64,000 nt of DNA from Arthrobacter sp. U41 (GTDB lineage Bacteria; Actinomycetota; Actinomycetes; Actinomycetales; Micrococcaceae). Numbering within the stretch: position 1 is the first letter of the stretch; the number at the start of each line of letters is the position of its first letter. The stretch covers positions 1,612,001 through 1,676,000 of the forward strand of contig NZ_VEGI01000001.1 of assembly GCF_007679325.1 (NCBI RefSeq). The letters run 5' to 3'. The position numbers and the translations under genes are program-made. Under the pieces are notes generated by a model that was not told the DNA's origin, made no database searches, and was given only the letters and a program-made list of their open reading frames with translations. Below, piece by piece: positions 44,394-52,839 of this stretch.

Positions 44394-44750
44394 CTATTTG
44401 TTATTGGCCGTGATGCCTCCGCTGTGCACGGGGCGGACTTCGACGCCACCGGTGCGAGTGCGGACCGCGGGGTTCAGGCGGGCAATCGCCACGGCCGAGT
44501 TGAGATCGGGAGCGTCTACGACGTAGAAGCCTGCTACGAACTGGTCCGCTTGGACGAACGGTCCAGCGTCTGTGCTGTCTCGTCGGATGGACACCGCATT
44601 AGCTCGAGGGGTCAGGGCATAGGCGAGCGACATGGTGCCTGAGGCTGAAAGGTCCTTTGCGTGTTGGTGGTTCTCTTCGAGTTCAGCCTCTGCTGCGCGG
44701 ACAGCATGGAGGGACTCGTCTGCATAGATGAGGATGGCAAATTGCGGCAT
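44394..44750 (-). CDS. YciI-like (DGPF-related) protein
   Basis: 118 residues from ATG 44750; a longer frame adds antisense sequence. A ferredoxin-like YciI fold begins MPQFAILIYADESLHAV. The usual DGPF is altered to DAGPFVQADQFVAGF. The C-terminal strand is GGVEVRPVHSG. Families of this type sit beside ECF42 sigma factors and are thought to be their regulators or targets. It is downstream of a second DGPF gene on the same strand. Confidence 0.8.
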   Translation of the reverse strand: MPQFAILIYADESLHAVRAAEAELEENHQHAKDLSASGTMSLAYALTPRANAVSIRRDSTDAGPFVQADQFVAGFYVVDAPDLNSAVAIARLNPAVRTRTGGVEVRPVHSGGITANNK

Positions 44751-44829
44751 GGTGGTGGTTCTTTCGTGAAATCGATCGGCTAGTCGGGCCGGTGGCTGCA
44801 CGCAAGGCGGGCCAATTCTTATCCCTGGA

Positions 44830-45168
44830 TTATGGGTTGATTTGGCGTACCTCGATCGGCCACAGCGTTGACTCCCCCAGCTTGCCGGCGATTTCCACCG
44901 CGCGTTCCATGTCCGCACAGTCGACGATGTAGAACCCGGCCAGGAATTCTTTGGTCTCCACAAACGGACCGTCAGTCACGGTGCAGCTGTCACCGTCCGA
45001 TGTCACGTACTTGGCCTCCTCGCCCAGCTCGTGGGCCTCCACAAACTCTCCGGAGGCCATGAGCTCCTTCTGTAGGGAGGCATGGGCGCGCATGATCGCC
45101 TCAATTTCGGCCGCGGAAAGGGCATTCCAGGTGTCAACATTGCTTGGGATCAGTATCAGGTGTCTCAT
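44830..45168 (-). CDS. YciI/DGPF-domain protein
   Basis: 112 residues from 45168. Starts MRHLILIPSNVDTWNALSAA and carries TVTDGPFVETKEFLAGFYIV, the DGPF signature for which the family is named. It ends STLWPIEVRQINP. It lies 48 nt downstream of the ECF sigma-factor gene on the same strand, the arrangement expected of an ECF42 locus. Confidence 0.85.
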   Translation of the reverse strand: MRHLILIPSNVDTWNALSAAEIEAIMRAHASLQKELMASGEFVEAHELGEEAKYVTSDGDSCTVTDGPFVETKEFLAGFYIVDCADMERAVEIAGKLGESTLWPIEVRQINP

Positions 45169-45216
45169 TTTTTCTCCTCCGTGCTCGCCGTATCAGTCAC
45201 TTAATGTGGGGTTGGG

Positions 45217-46506
45217 TCAAGATGAGGACCCGGGGCCGGTCTCCGCCAGGCGTTTGCCAAGGTAGCGGCGTTCGACCTCCGATGGTGCGAGTTCCCGGGC
45301 CCGGCAATATTCGCGGTAGGCCTCTGTTCTTCTGCCAAGGCGCCGCAGGAGGTCAGCTTTCGCCGCAGGCAGGAGGTAGTAGCCGTCAAGAGACCGTGTC
45401 TGCTCCAGCCGGTCGATCAGTGCCAGGCCTGCCTCCGGCCCTTGGGACATCGCGACGGCGACGGCACGGTTAAGCTCGATGACCGGCGACGGCGCAATTT
45501 GCCCGAGGTGGTCATACAGCAAGGCCACCTTGGCGAAGTCCGTGCCGCCAGCGTCCGGGGCGGTCATATGGCAGGCAGCAATGGCGGCCTGGATACGGTA
45601 GCTCCCGGGCCGGGAACGGCGTGAAATACCCATGTGCTCGGCCGCCGCCAGCAGCGCCATAGCCTCCCCTATAGCAGCCCTGTCCCACGATCCGCGGTCC
45701 TGCTCCTCCAACGTCACCAAGTCCCCCGCGGCGTCTGTTCGCGTCCCTCTCCGGGCATGGTGGAACAACATGAGGGCAAGCAGGGCCAGCGCCTCCGGTT
45801 CATGCGGGGAACCACCTAACAAGCCAATCAGCAGCCGGGTCAGGCGAATCGCTTCCCTTACAAGGGGTTCGCGGATCAATGTAGCGCCGCCCGTGGCCGA
45901 ATACCCTTCGTTGAACATGAGGTAGAGCACGGCCAGGATCCCGGCCGTGCGTTCGGATATCAGCTCCGGCGGCGGCACACGATACGGGATCCCTGCGTTT
46001 CGTATCTTGGCACGGGCCCGGACGAGCCGCTTCGACATGGTTGCTTCCGAGACCAGGAACGCGCGCGCGATCTCACCGGTGGTGAGACCGGCGACCGTGC
46101 GCAAGGTCAGCGCCACCCGGGCATCGAGCGGAAGGGCAGGATGGCAACAGGTGTAAATCAGTCGCAACCGGTCGTCGTCGGCCCCAGGATTTCCGCCGGA
46201 CCCGTCCGGCAGTTCTTCAAGTTCAGTGAGGATCGCGAGTTCACGCACCGCCCTCTTTTCGCTGGCGGCACTGCGCATACGGTCGATCGCCCGGTTCTTG
46301 GCCACGGTGGTCAGCCACGCCCCGGTGTTCCTGGGAATGCCGCGCACCGGCCAGTCGACCAGAGCGCGCGCGAACGCATCCTGGACACAATCCTCGGCAA
46401 GGCTCCAGTCGCCCGTGACGCGGATGAGGGTTGCAGTGATTCGCGCGGTTTCGACGGCGGACGCCATCTCGACGGCGGCCTGCGCGTCCGTCGGTGCCGT
46501 TACCAC
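45217..46506 (-). CDS. ECF42-type RNA polymerase sigma factor with long C-terminal extension
   Basis: 429 residues from GTG 46506, with GGAGGGG upstream. Sigma-2 region near 30-95 (VTGDWSLAEDCVQDAFARAL, AWLTTVAKNRAIDRMR) and sigma-4 near 140-190 (AGLTTGEIARAFLVSEATMS). The remaining 230 residues form the helical, TPR-like extension typical of the group, containing MFNEGYSATGG and YREYCRARELAPSEVERRYL. ECF42 factors have no classical anti-sigma factor; the extension itself is thought to control activity. Three DGPF-type genes surround it. Confidence 0.85.
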   Translation of the reverse strand: MVTAPTDAQAAVEMASAVETARITATLIRVTGDWSLAEDCVQDAFARALVDWPVRGIPRNTGAWLTTVAKNRAIDRMRSAASEKRAVRELAILTELEELPDGSGGNPGADDDRLRLIYTCCHPALPLDARVALTLRTVAGLTTGEIARAFLVSEATMSKRLVRARAKIRNAGIPYRVPPPELISERTAGILAVLYLMFNEGYSATGGATLIREPLVREAIRLTRLLIGLLGGSPHEPEALALLALMLFHHARRGTRTDAAGDLVTLEEQDRGSWDRAAIGEAMALLAAAEHMGISRRSRPGSYRIQAAIAACHMTAPDAGGTDFAKVALLYDHLGQIAPSPVIELNRAVAVAMSQGPEAGLALIDRLEQTRSLDGYYLLPAAKADLLRRLGRRTEAYREYCRARELAPSEVERRYLGKRLAETGPGSSS

Positions 46507-46551
46507 TGCACCCCTCCCCCGATCATCAGGGCCGGCCACCCGGGCCAATGA

Positions 46552-46887
46552 CTACTCCCCGAGTGGCCACACTGGCCGGATCTCGATCTTTCCGAACCGT
46601 GCCATGGGATGCTTGGACGCCACTTCGATGGCTTCATCGAGATCGGCACAAGCGATGATGTCGTAGCCCGCGATCCACTCCTTGGTCTCGGCGAAGGGCC
46701 CATCAGAGACCATCACCTCGCCGCCGCGGACCGTGACCGTGGTTGCGTCCTCGACAGGTCGCAGCCTGTTGCCATGACGGGTGACGCGGCGGGCTTCCAT
46801 CTCCGCCCCCCATTCGACAATGTTGTCCTCGGCGGCCACATATGCGGGCGCTGTGGGATCGGTGCAGATGAAAAGCATGTACTCCAC
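46552..46887 (-). CDS. YciI/DGPF-domain protein
   Basis: 111 residues from GTG 46887, where AAGGAG has 5-nt spacing; the frame is open further upstream but is antisense-like there. It contains VMVSDGPFAETKEWIAGYDI. It lies 45 nt upstream of the sigma-factor gene on the same strand and is probably co-transcribed. Third DGPF-type gene of the locus. Confidence 0.85.
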   Translation of the reverse strand: MEYMLFICTDPTAPAYVAAEDNIVEWGAEMEARRVTRHGNRLRPVEDATTVTVRGGEVMVSDGPFAETKEWIAGYDIIACADLDEAIEVASKHPMARFGKIEIRPVWPLGE

Positions 46888-46978
46888 GATGACTCCTTCT
46901 TCTTTTCGGCTGATACACCACCACGACGAACGGGATGACACGAAAAGGACACCCGCTTCGTATTTCTTTCCGCCGGGA

Positions 46979-47458
46979 CTACCCCACGACGAGATTCTGA
47001 TGTCCGTCGATGAGCTCGCGGACAATGTCGAGATGGCCCGCATGGACAGAAGTCTCAGCGAGCACGCGAAACACCACCTCACGCCCATCGGGCATCGGTG
47101 GTGCGTCGAACACAGTGGCCGGCGGCCACCAGCGGGGAGGGGCATCCAGATCGACGTCCGCAAGGACCGCATCGCTTCGAGCGATCTCACGCTTGTAGAG
47201 GTTGATGGCCTCGGCGCCCGTCATCGGTTTGGACGCCCAACCGTTGTGAAGTCCGGCGATTGCCGTGGCATCACCACCCAGAACAGCCGAAATCCAGAAC
47301 ATCTCGTCATCAAAGGCCAGATGATTGAGCAGCTGTGTCATCGTCCAGCCTGACGGAGTCAAAGTTCGACGCATGTCATGGTCCTCGAGGCCGTGGACTG
47401 CTCGAAGAACGTGTCCGCGCTCCCCCGCCAGTTGAGCGAGCAATTGTGCGTCACTCAT
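46979..47458 (-). CDS. DinB/DUF664-like four-helix protein
   Basis: 159 residues from ATG 47458. A four-helix-bundle pattern with TLTPSGWTMTQLLNHLAFDD early and LAETSVHAGHLDIVRELIDG late; the histidines fit the DinB metal triad. Such proteins often use thiols (mycothiol, bacillithiol) as transfer partners. It lies 91 nt upstream of the DGPF gene and may belong to the ECF42 transcript. Confidence 0.8.
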   Translation of the reverse strand: MSDAQLLAQLAGERGHVLRAVHGLEDHDMRRTLTPSGWTMTQLLNHLAFDDEMFWISAVLGGDATAIAGLHNGWASKPMTGAEAINLYKREIARSDAVLADVDLDAPPRWWPPATVFDAPPMPDGREVVFRVLAETSVHAGHLDIVRELIDGHQNLVVG

Positions 47459-47694
47459 GCTGCAGGCCCGTAGCCGACAGGCCAGATACCGGCTGAGATT
47501 AGCCCTTGCTCTTCCTCCGTGTTGGCTGCGGGTTCCCTGGTGGTGGTGTGATCGTTGGCCGGTCTGCTGAACTGCTCGGGTTTCATGCGGCTGCCCCCTC
47601 AGGCTTGATGCCCCGAGCCTACCCGAGGCGCCCCTCCACTTCAGGAGCAGCCGAGGGCGGCCCGTCTCCCGGCGGAAAGTGGCACCATGGGGAG

Positions 47695-48222
47695 ATGACT
47701 CCAGCTCACGGTCTTTCCGGCATTTTCCGACGTCCCCGGCCGGTCAAACCCCAGCCCGGCCAGGAATCGGTGTGGGACTACCCGCGGCCGCCCAGGGTGG
47801 AACACCGGCCGGAACGGGTCATCGTGCGCCTCGGCGGGCAGGTCATTGCCGACACCACCGACGCCGTCCGCGTCCTGGAGACGAGCCATCCCCCTGTCTA
47901 CTACCTGCCGCTGGACGCATTCCCTGCCGGTGCGCTGGTCCCGGTCGGGGGCACCAGCTTCTGCGAGTTCAAGGGAGAGGCGCACTACTTCGACGTTGTT
48001 GCCGGCGGGGTCGTGGTTCGCCGCGGAGCGTGGACCTACCCGGAGCCCGCCCGGGGGTTCGAGTCGCTCCGGACCCGGGTGGCCCTCTACCCACGGCACA
48101 TGGATTCCTGCGAGGTCGACGGCGTGCCGGTGACCTCCCAGGAGGGTGACTTCTACGGCGGCTGGATTACCCCGAACATCGTTGGTCCGTTCAAGGGCGG
48201 CCCGGGCACCGCCGGGTGGTGA
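47695..48222 (+). CDS. DUF427-domain protein
   Basis: 175 residues from ATG 47695. The DUF427 beta-barrel is visible as VIVRLGGQVIADTTDAVRVL, HPPVYYLPLDAF, FCEFKGEAHYFDV and WTYPEPARGFESL. The function of the family is not established. It stands alone, divergent from the DinB gene. Confidence 0.85.
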   Translation: MTPAHGLSGIFRRPRPVKPQPGQESVWDYPRPPRVEHRPERVIVRLGGQVIADTTDAVRVLETSHPPVYYLPLDAFPAGALVPVGGTSFCEFKGEAHYFDVVAGGVVVRRGAWTYPEPARGFESLRTRVALYPRHMDSCEVDGVPVTSQEGDFYGGWITPNIVGPFKGGPGTAGW

Positions 48223-48292
48223 GGGCCTCGTCCGAACCGCTCAGTCGCGGGAGCGTTTGCGCGTCTCCGTCCACCGACGTAGCCTCGGCCAG

Positions 48293-48526
48293 ATGAACGG
48301 TGAAGGAAAGCCCACGTCGGAGTCCAACGGCCGAGCGGAGAGAAGCGGGGGCGCGGCATTCCTGCCGATCGGGATCGTTTTCCTTGCCGTTGCGATCGCC
48401 ATGATGTTTCTGGGCACCACGGCCTGGATTGCGTTCTTCAGCATGGGCATGACCTTCCTCATCCTCGGGATGCAGAAGCCCGCAGACAAAGATGAGCCTC
48501 CACCCAGCGAGACATCGCAAGGCTGA
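48293..48526 (+). CDS. Small two-TM membrane protein
   Basis: 77 residues from ATG 48293. A charged N-terminus of about 20 residues is followed by two hydrophobic segments (FLPIGIVFLAVAIAMMFLG and AWIAFFSMGMTFLILGM) and a short acidic tail. No family recognised. It follows the DUF427 gene by 70 nt. Confidence 0.6.
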   Translation: MNGEGKPTSESNGRAERSGGAAFLPIGIVFLAVAIAMMFLGTTAWIAFFSMGMTFLILGMQKPADKDEPPPSETSQG

Positions 48527-48608
48527 CCTCGGCCGCCGAATAACGACCCGAGGCCCCACTCCGGAGCACGGCCCCGTGGCTTAGCCCGCCTGGGCCAGCG
48601 GATGCGAG

Positions 48609-49634
48609 CTAGGAGGCGGGATCGGCGTCGCGCTTTGCCGGCTGGTGACCGGCGACGGCGGCGCGGACGTCACCCTCTTCGTGCCCACTCTTCTTCTTGC
48701 CGAACGGCAGCACCTTGAGCAGCGGCGTCAGGATAGCCATGACCACCAGGCCCCAGGCGAGACCGAGGACGGCCGAGCACAGGGTGTTCACCAGCCAGGC
48801 CAGGAAGCCGCCCGCCACCGCGATCCCGGCGAACGGTGCCTCGAGGACGTGGACCAGGTCATACGGCAGGTGCCAGCCGAGGTCGTAGGCGCCCTGCAGC
48901 ATGATGTGGCCACCCACCCACAGCATGGCGACGGTCCCGATCACCGTGATGGTGGTCAGCACGGCGGGCATCCCCTTGACGAGCATCTCGCCGAAGCGCT
49001 TGGCGCCCGCGGAGTCCTTGGTGGTCAGGTGCAGGCCGATGTCGTCCATCTTGACGATGAGGGCGACGGCGCCGTAGACGGCCACCGTGATCGCGAGCGC
49101 CACAACCACCAGGATGGCCGCCCGGGCCCAAATGGACTCGGCGGAGATCTCGTTCATCGCAATGACCATGATCTCGCAGGAGAGGATGAAGTCGGTGGTG
49201 ATGGCGCCCTTGGTGACCTTGGCCTCCGCCTCCGGACCCCGGTCCACCGCCGGCGTGTCTTCTTCGGCCTCGTGGTGGCCGCGGAGCTTGTGCCAGACCT
49301 TCTCGGCACCCTCGTAGCAGAGGTACGTGCCGCCCAGCATAAGGATGAACGGAATGATCCAGGGGATGAAGGCACTGATGAGCAGCAGCGCCGGCAGGAT
49401 GATCAGCAGCTTGTTGCGCAGCGAGCCCCAGAAGATCTTCTTGATCATCGGCAGTTCGCGGGACGGGTCCGCCCCGGACACGTACTGCGGGGTGACGGCG
49501 GCGTCGTCAATGACGACGCCGGCCGCCTTGGCGCCCGCCTTGGCCGCTCCGGCCGCGACGTCGTCCACCGAGGCGGCCGCAATGCGGGCCAGGGCTGCGA
49601 TGTCGTCCAGCAGGGCGACGAGACCGCCGCTCAC
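48609..49634 (-). CDS. DUF808 family membrane protein (YedI-like)
   Basis: 341 residues from GTG 49634. The N-terminus SGGLVALLDDIAALARIAA and the segment DDIAALARIAAASVDDVAAG are diagnostic of DUF808. Several transmembrane helices follow (LLIILPALLLISAFIPWIIP onward), with a charged insert near residue 120. There is no ribosome-binding site; the GTG overlaps the TGA of a 24-codon frame, so translation may be coupled to it. Function unknown. Confidence 0.85.
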   Translation of the reverse strand: MSGGLVALLDDIAALARIAAASVDDVAAGAAKAGAKAAGVVIDDAAVTPQYVSGADPSRELPMIKKIFWGSLRNKLLIILPALLLISAFIPWIIPFILMLGGTYLCYEGAEKVWHKLRGHHEAEEDTPAVDRGPEAEAKVTKGAITTDFILSCEIMVIAMNEISAESIWARAAILVVVALAITVAVYGAVALIVKMDDIGLHLTTKDSAGAKRFGEMLVKGMPAVLTTITVIGTVAMLWVGGHIMLQGAYDLGWHLPYDLVHVLEAPFAGIAVAGGFLAWLVNTLCSAVLGLAWGLVVMAILTPLLKVLPFGKKKSGHEEGDVRAAVAGHQPAKRDADPAS

Positions 49635-49705
49635 AGGTCGCTTCCGTACTGCGTGAAGGCGGGCGGCTGGACGAGGTTGCCTCGGTCAAGGCGGGTAATT
49701 GGCAT
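49631..49705 (-). CDS. Leaderless 24-codon upstream ORF resembling a RidA N-terminus
   Basis: Encodes MPITRLDRGNLVQPPAFTQY plus four residues. The opening resembles the N-terminus of RidA-family proteins (ITRLNPEGL...PAFSQ), so it may be a truncated relic. The -10 box TATAAT lies only 6 nt before the ATG on the minus strand (49717-49712). Its TGA overlaps the DUF808 GTG. Confidence 0.4.
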   Translation of the reverse strand: MPITRLDRGNLVQPPAFTQYGSDL

Positions 49706-49752
49706 ACTCGAATTATATGGTGGCGGGCAGCCCGTCGGCGGGACAGGCGTGC

Positions 49753-50673
49753 TTATCCGCCCAGCACCACGTTCACCGGCGGCTCCTCAGCCAGCATGAG
49801 ATCGATCTGCCGCTGCAGGAGTTTCCCCATCCGCGGGCGCATCGCCGAGCTGGCCCCGCCCACATGCGGGCTGATAATAACGCCGGGGGTCCGCCACAGC
49901 GGGTGGTCCTGCGGCAGGGGCTCGGGGTCGGTGACGTCCAGGGCGGCGCGGATCCGGCCGGAGCCGGTGTGCTTCACCAGAGCGTCGGTGTCCGCGACCG
50001 GGCCGCGGGCCACGTTGACCAGCAGGGCGCCGTCGGGCATGGCCGCGAGGAAGCGATCGTCGATGAGGTGGCGGGTGGAATCGCTGAGCGGAACCCCGAC
50101 GATCACGATGTCGTGTTCCGGCAGCAGGGTGTGCAGCTCGTCGATGCCGTGGACGTGGCCGCGTTCGTCGTCCCGCGCCTTGCTGGCCACCCTTGTCACG
50201 GTGGTTTCGAACGGCAGGAGCCGGTCCTCGATCGCCTTCCCCACGCCGCCGTAACCGACGATCAGGACCCGCCGGTCCGCGAGGCTGGCGGTGGGCCGGG
50301 TCTCCCAGCGGCCCTCCTGCTGGTTGGCCAGCAGCCGGGGGAACTCGCGCTGGCTGGCCAGGATCAGGGCCAGGGTGAGTTCGGCAGTGGAGGTTTCGTG
50401 GACGCCGGCGGCGTTGGCGAACACCCGGTCCGGCGGCAGCGAGGCCGCGACGCCGTCGTACCCGATCGATTGGCTCTGCACCAGCCCGGTCTCCACCTGC
50501 GCCAGGCTGCGCAGGATCTCCGTGCTGCCCATATACGGCTGGACCACGATGTCGATGCGCGGGACGGGCGGTTCCCCGGTCAGGTCCCACTCGAGGACGC
50601 TGACGTCCGGGTGGGGCGCCAGGTACTCGCGCAGGGTGGGGTCCGGCAGGCTCACGGTTATTTTCTTCGGCAT
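49753..50673 (-). CDS. D-isomer-specific 2-hydroxyacid dehydrogenase
   Basis: 306 residues from ATG 50673. NAD-binding motif VLIVGYGGVGKAIEDRL; catalytic Arg in LLVNVARGPVAD, Glu in LDVTDPEPLP, His in IISPHVGGAS. The family reduces 2-keto acids or oxidises 2-hydroxy acids, including glyoxylate/hydroxypyruvate and phosphonate analogues. Slightly shorter than serA-type enzymes and lacking an ACT domain. It stands alone. Confidence 0.9.
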   Translation of the reverse strand: MPKKITVSLPDPTLREYLAPHPDVSVLEWDLTGEPPVPRIDIVVQPYMGSTEILRSLAQVETGLVQSQSIGYDGVAASLPPDRVFANAAGVHETSTAELTLALILASQREFPRLLANQQEGRWETRPTASLADRRVLIVGYGGVGKAIEDRLLPFETTVTRVASKARDDERGHVHGIDELHTLLPEHDIVIVGVPLSDSTRHLIDDRFLAAMPDGALLVNVARGPVADTDALVKHTGSGRIRAALDVTDPEPLPQDHPLWRTPGVIISPHVGGASSAMRPRMGKLLQRQIDLMLAEEPPVNVVLGG

Positions 50674-50815
50674 AGCTGCCAGCCTAGTGCGGCGGACCCA
50701 GCTGGGAGTTGGCCCTCACCTGCCTGGCGTCCCGTGCGTCGCGTGGACATGCCCAGTCCCCGGGCATACGTTGCAGGAAACCCCGCCCCTTTATTGACCC
50801 GGAAGGCCCTGCCCC

Positions 50816-51715
50816 ATGAACACCTCGGGACCATCCCGCCCGGCCGCCACTTCCCTCACTGCGCGCAGGAAGCTGCTCCTGGTCTGGGCGGCCACGGTCC
50901 TGGTGCTGCTGGGCGTGGTGACGGCCGGCGTCGTCCGCTCCGGGCCAGATCCCCGGACGGAGTTCCTCGCCGGCCCGCAGACCCAGCGGCACGAGCCCGC
51001 GCCCGCGGCCCCGGCGGCGGCACCGCGGGCCGCCGTCGACCTCGACGCCGAAATCAAGCGGATCCTGGCGGCGAACTCCGGCTACCGGATCGGCGTCGTC
51101 CTCGCGGACACGCACGGCGGGGAGCCGCGCAGCTACGGCGACGGGGCCGAGTTTGTGGCGGCCAGTACCGCCAAGATCATCACGGCGGTGGCCTATTACC
51201 ACCTGGTGGAAGCCGGCGAGAAGTCGCTCGACGCGCCGCTGGGGAGCTTCGACGCCGCGTTCCAGCTCCAGGCGATGGTCAACGCGAGCAGCAACGACGC
51301 CTGGCTGCTGCTGATGCAGGACATCGGCTATCCGGAGCTGATCGAGTACGCCGCGTCGATCGGGATCAGCTACGACCCCGAACAAAACCTGCTGACCGCG
51401 GCTGAGATGGCTGACGTGCTTACGCAGCTCTCCACCGGCAAGCTGCTCAACGCGGAGCACACGCAGGAACTGCTGGGCTATATGCAGAAGACCAACAACG
51501 AACGCCTCATTCCGGCCGCCGTCGGGCCGGACATCACGGTGCAGCACAAGTACGGCGAGCTGGAGGGCTACGTCCACGACGCCGCGCTCCTAACCTCCGG
51601 CGAGCGCTCCTACGCGCTGGCCATCTACACCTGGGGCGAGGACGGCGAGAGCAAGGAACGCCTGGCCGTGATCCACGGGCTCACCAAGGTGGTGACGCGG
51701 GCGCTGCTGGAGTAG
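50816..51715 (+). CDS. Membrane-anchored serine hydrolase, class A beta-lactamase-like
   Basis: 299 residues. N-terminal membrane anchor near 19-40 (KLLLVWAATVLVLLGVVTAG), then an Ala/Pro linker and a penicillin-binding fold: STAK at 117-120, ASSND as the SxN loop, and HKYG in place of KTG. The KTG change argues against a true beta-lactamase; a D,D-carboxypeptidase-like or esterase role outside the membrane is more likely. ATG 50816 lacks an obvious ribosome-binding site. Confidence 0.8.
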   Translation: MNTSGPSRPAATSLTARRKLLLVWAATVLVLLGVVTAGVVRSGPDPRTEFLAGPQTQRHEPAPAAPAAAPRAAVDLDAEIKRILAANSGYRIGVVLADTHGGEPRSYGDGAEFVAASTAKIITAVAYYHLVEAGEKSLDAPLGSFDAAFQLQAMVNASSNDAWLLLMQDIGYPELIEYAASIGISYDPEQNLLTAAEMADVLTQLSTGKLLNAEHTQELLGYMQKTNNERLIPAAVGPDITVQHKYGELEGYVHDAALLTSGERSYALAIYTWGEDGESKERLAVIHGLTKVVTRALLE

Positions 51716-51748
51716 GCGTCCGGCTGATAAGCAGGCGCCCCCGCTGCA

Positions 51749-52522
51749 CTAGTGGATGTGGCTTCCGCCGTTGATGTCGATGGTGGTGCCGGTGAGGTAG
51801 GCGGATTCCTCGGAAGACAGGAAGGTGATCACGGCGGCGATCTCTTCGGTGGTGGCGTTGCGGCCCAGGGGAATACCGGCGTTGATGGCGGCTTCCTGCT
51901 CCTCCGTGCTGCCCACGCGGATGTTGGTATCCACGGCGCCCGGGGTGATGGCGTTGACGGTCACTCCGGTGGCGCCGATTTCACGCGCCAGTGCCTTGGT
52001 GAAGCCGAGGATGGCGGCCTTGGCGGCGGAGTAGGGGACCTTGCCGAACACACCGCCGCCGCGCTGCGCGGATACAGAGGACATGTTCACGATCCGGCCC
52101 CAGCCGCTTGCGATCATGTCCGGCAGGAAGGCCTTGGTGACCAGGTAGGTGCCGGTGGAGTTCACGGCCATGACCTTGTTCCAGAGATCCAGGGTGGTCT
52201 CCAGGAACGGCACCGGTGAGGTGATGCCGGCGATGTTGGCCAGCGCGCCCACCGGCGGAAGGCTGCCGTTGCGCACTTCTGCGGCCACTGCGCGGTAGGC
52301 GGCGTTGACGGAGTCCTCATTGGCGACGTCGATCTCGTGGCCGAAGGCAGGGACGTTGAACTCGTTGCCGATTTCCGAGGCGACCTTGGCGGACTTCTCG
52401 CCGTCGAGATCCAGGATCACCACGCCCCAGCCCTGGCTGGCGTAGCGGCGGGCAGTGGTAATACCGATGCCGCGGTCTGACGTTGCCCCGGTGAGGACGG
52501 CGGTGCGCTGGATGGTGGTCAT
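51749..52522 (-). CDS. SDR-family oxidoreductase (FabG-like)
   Basis: 257 residues. Rossmann motif TGATSDRGIG at 11-20, NIAG in the middle, NMSSVSAQ, and the catalytic YSAAK near 160. The ending YLTGTTIDINGGSHIH is usual for the family. It is transcribed away from the MHS transporter, with FadR-type operators between them, so it belongs to the same catabolic regulon, probably oxidising or reducing a polyol or keto-sugar (inference). Confidence 0.85.
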   Translation of the reverse strand: MTTIQRTAVLTGATSDRGIGITTARRYASQGWGVVILDLDGEKSAKVASEIGNEFNVPAFGHEIDVANEDSVNAAYRAVAAEVRNGSLPPVGALANIAGITSPVPFLETTLDLWNKVMAVNSTGTYLVTKAFLPDMIASGWGRIVNMSSVSAQRGGGVFGKVPYSAAKAAILGFTKALAREIGATGVTVNAITPGAVDTNIRVGSTEEQEAAINAGIPLGRNATTEEIAAVITFLSSEESAYLTGTTIDINGGSHIH

Positions 52523-52707
52523 GATGCTCCTTGAATGGTGGGGGTTGTAACTCTTGCTGGGATCGACTGCCCCGTAACTGCCGTCCGCAAGGCGGTGCTC
52601 AGGTCCTGATGCTGGAAGCTGATGGACGACCAGCCGAGTCTGGAGTTGAACATCGTCGTTGATCCTCTTTGATGGCCTGAAGTGACGGACACCACGTTAC
52701 GGAGTCC

Positions 52708-52795
52708 ACTGTTAACAGTCAACCCCTGACGTTGGCAGTTGACAGATATGCATGACGCGGATCACACTGGAGCATCCGTTGTTAACAGTCGACCG
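52708..52795. promoter_or_regulatory. FadR/GntR-type operators between SDR and transporter
   Basis: ACTGTTAACAGT at 52708-52719 is a perfect 12-bp palindrome followed by CAAC. A second site, GTTGTTAACAGTCGAC, is at 52779-52794. Between them GTCAAC (52718) and GTTGAC (52738) form an inverted pair. A related TAAACAGTCGACC precedes the GntR gene at 56236. The 317-bp gap 52523-52839 holds no gene. Confidence 0.65.
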
Positions 52796-52839
52796 TGGCT
52801 CCGCCGCGACGGCGACCGGTCTTCGAAAGGATTCACCTC

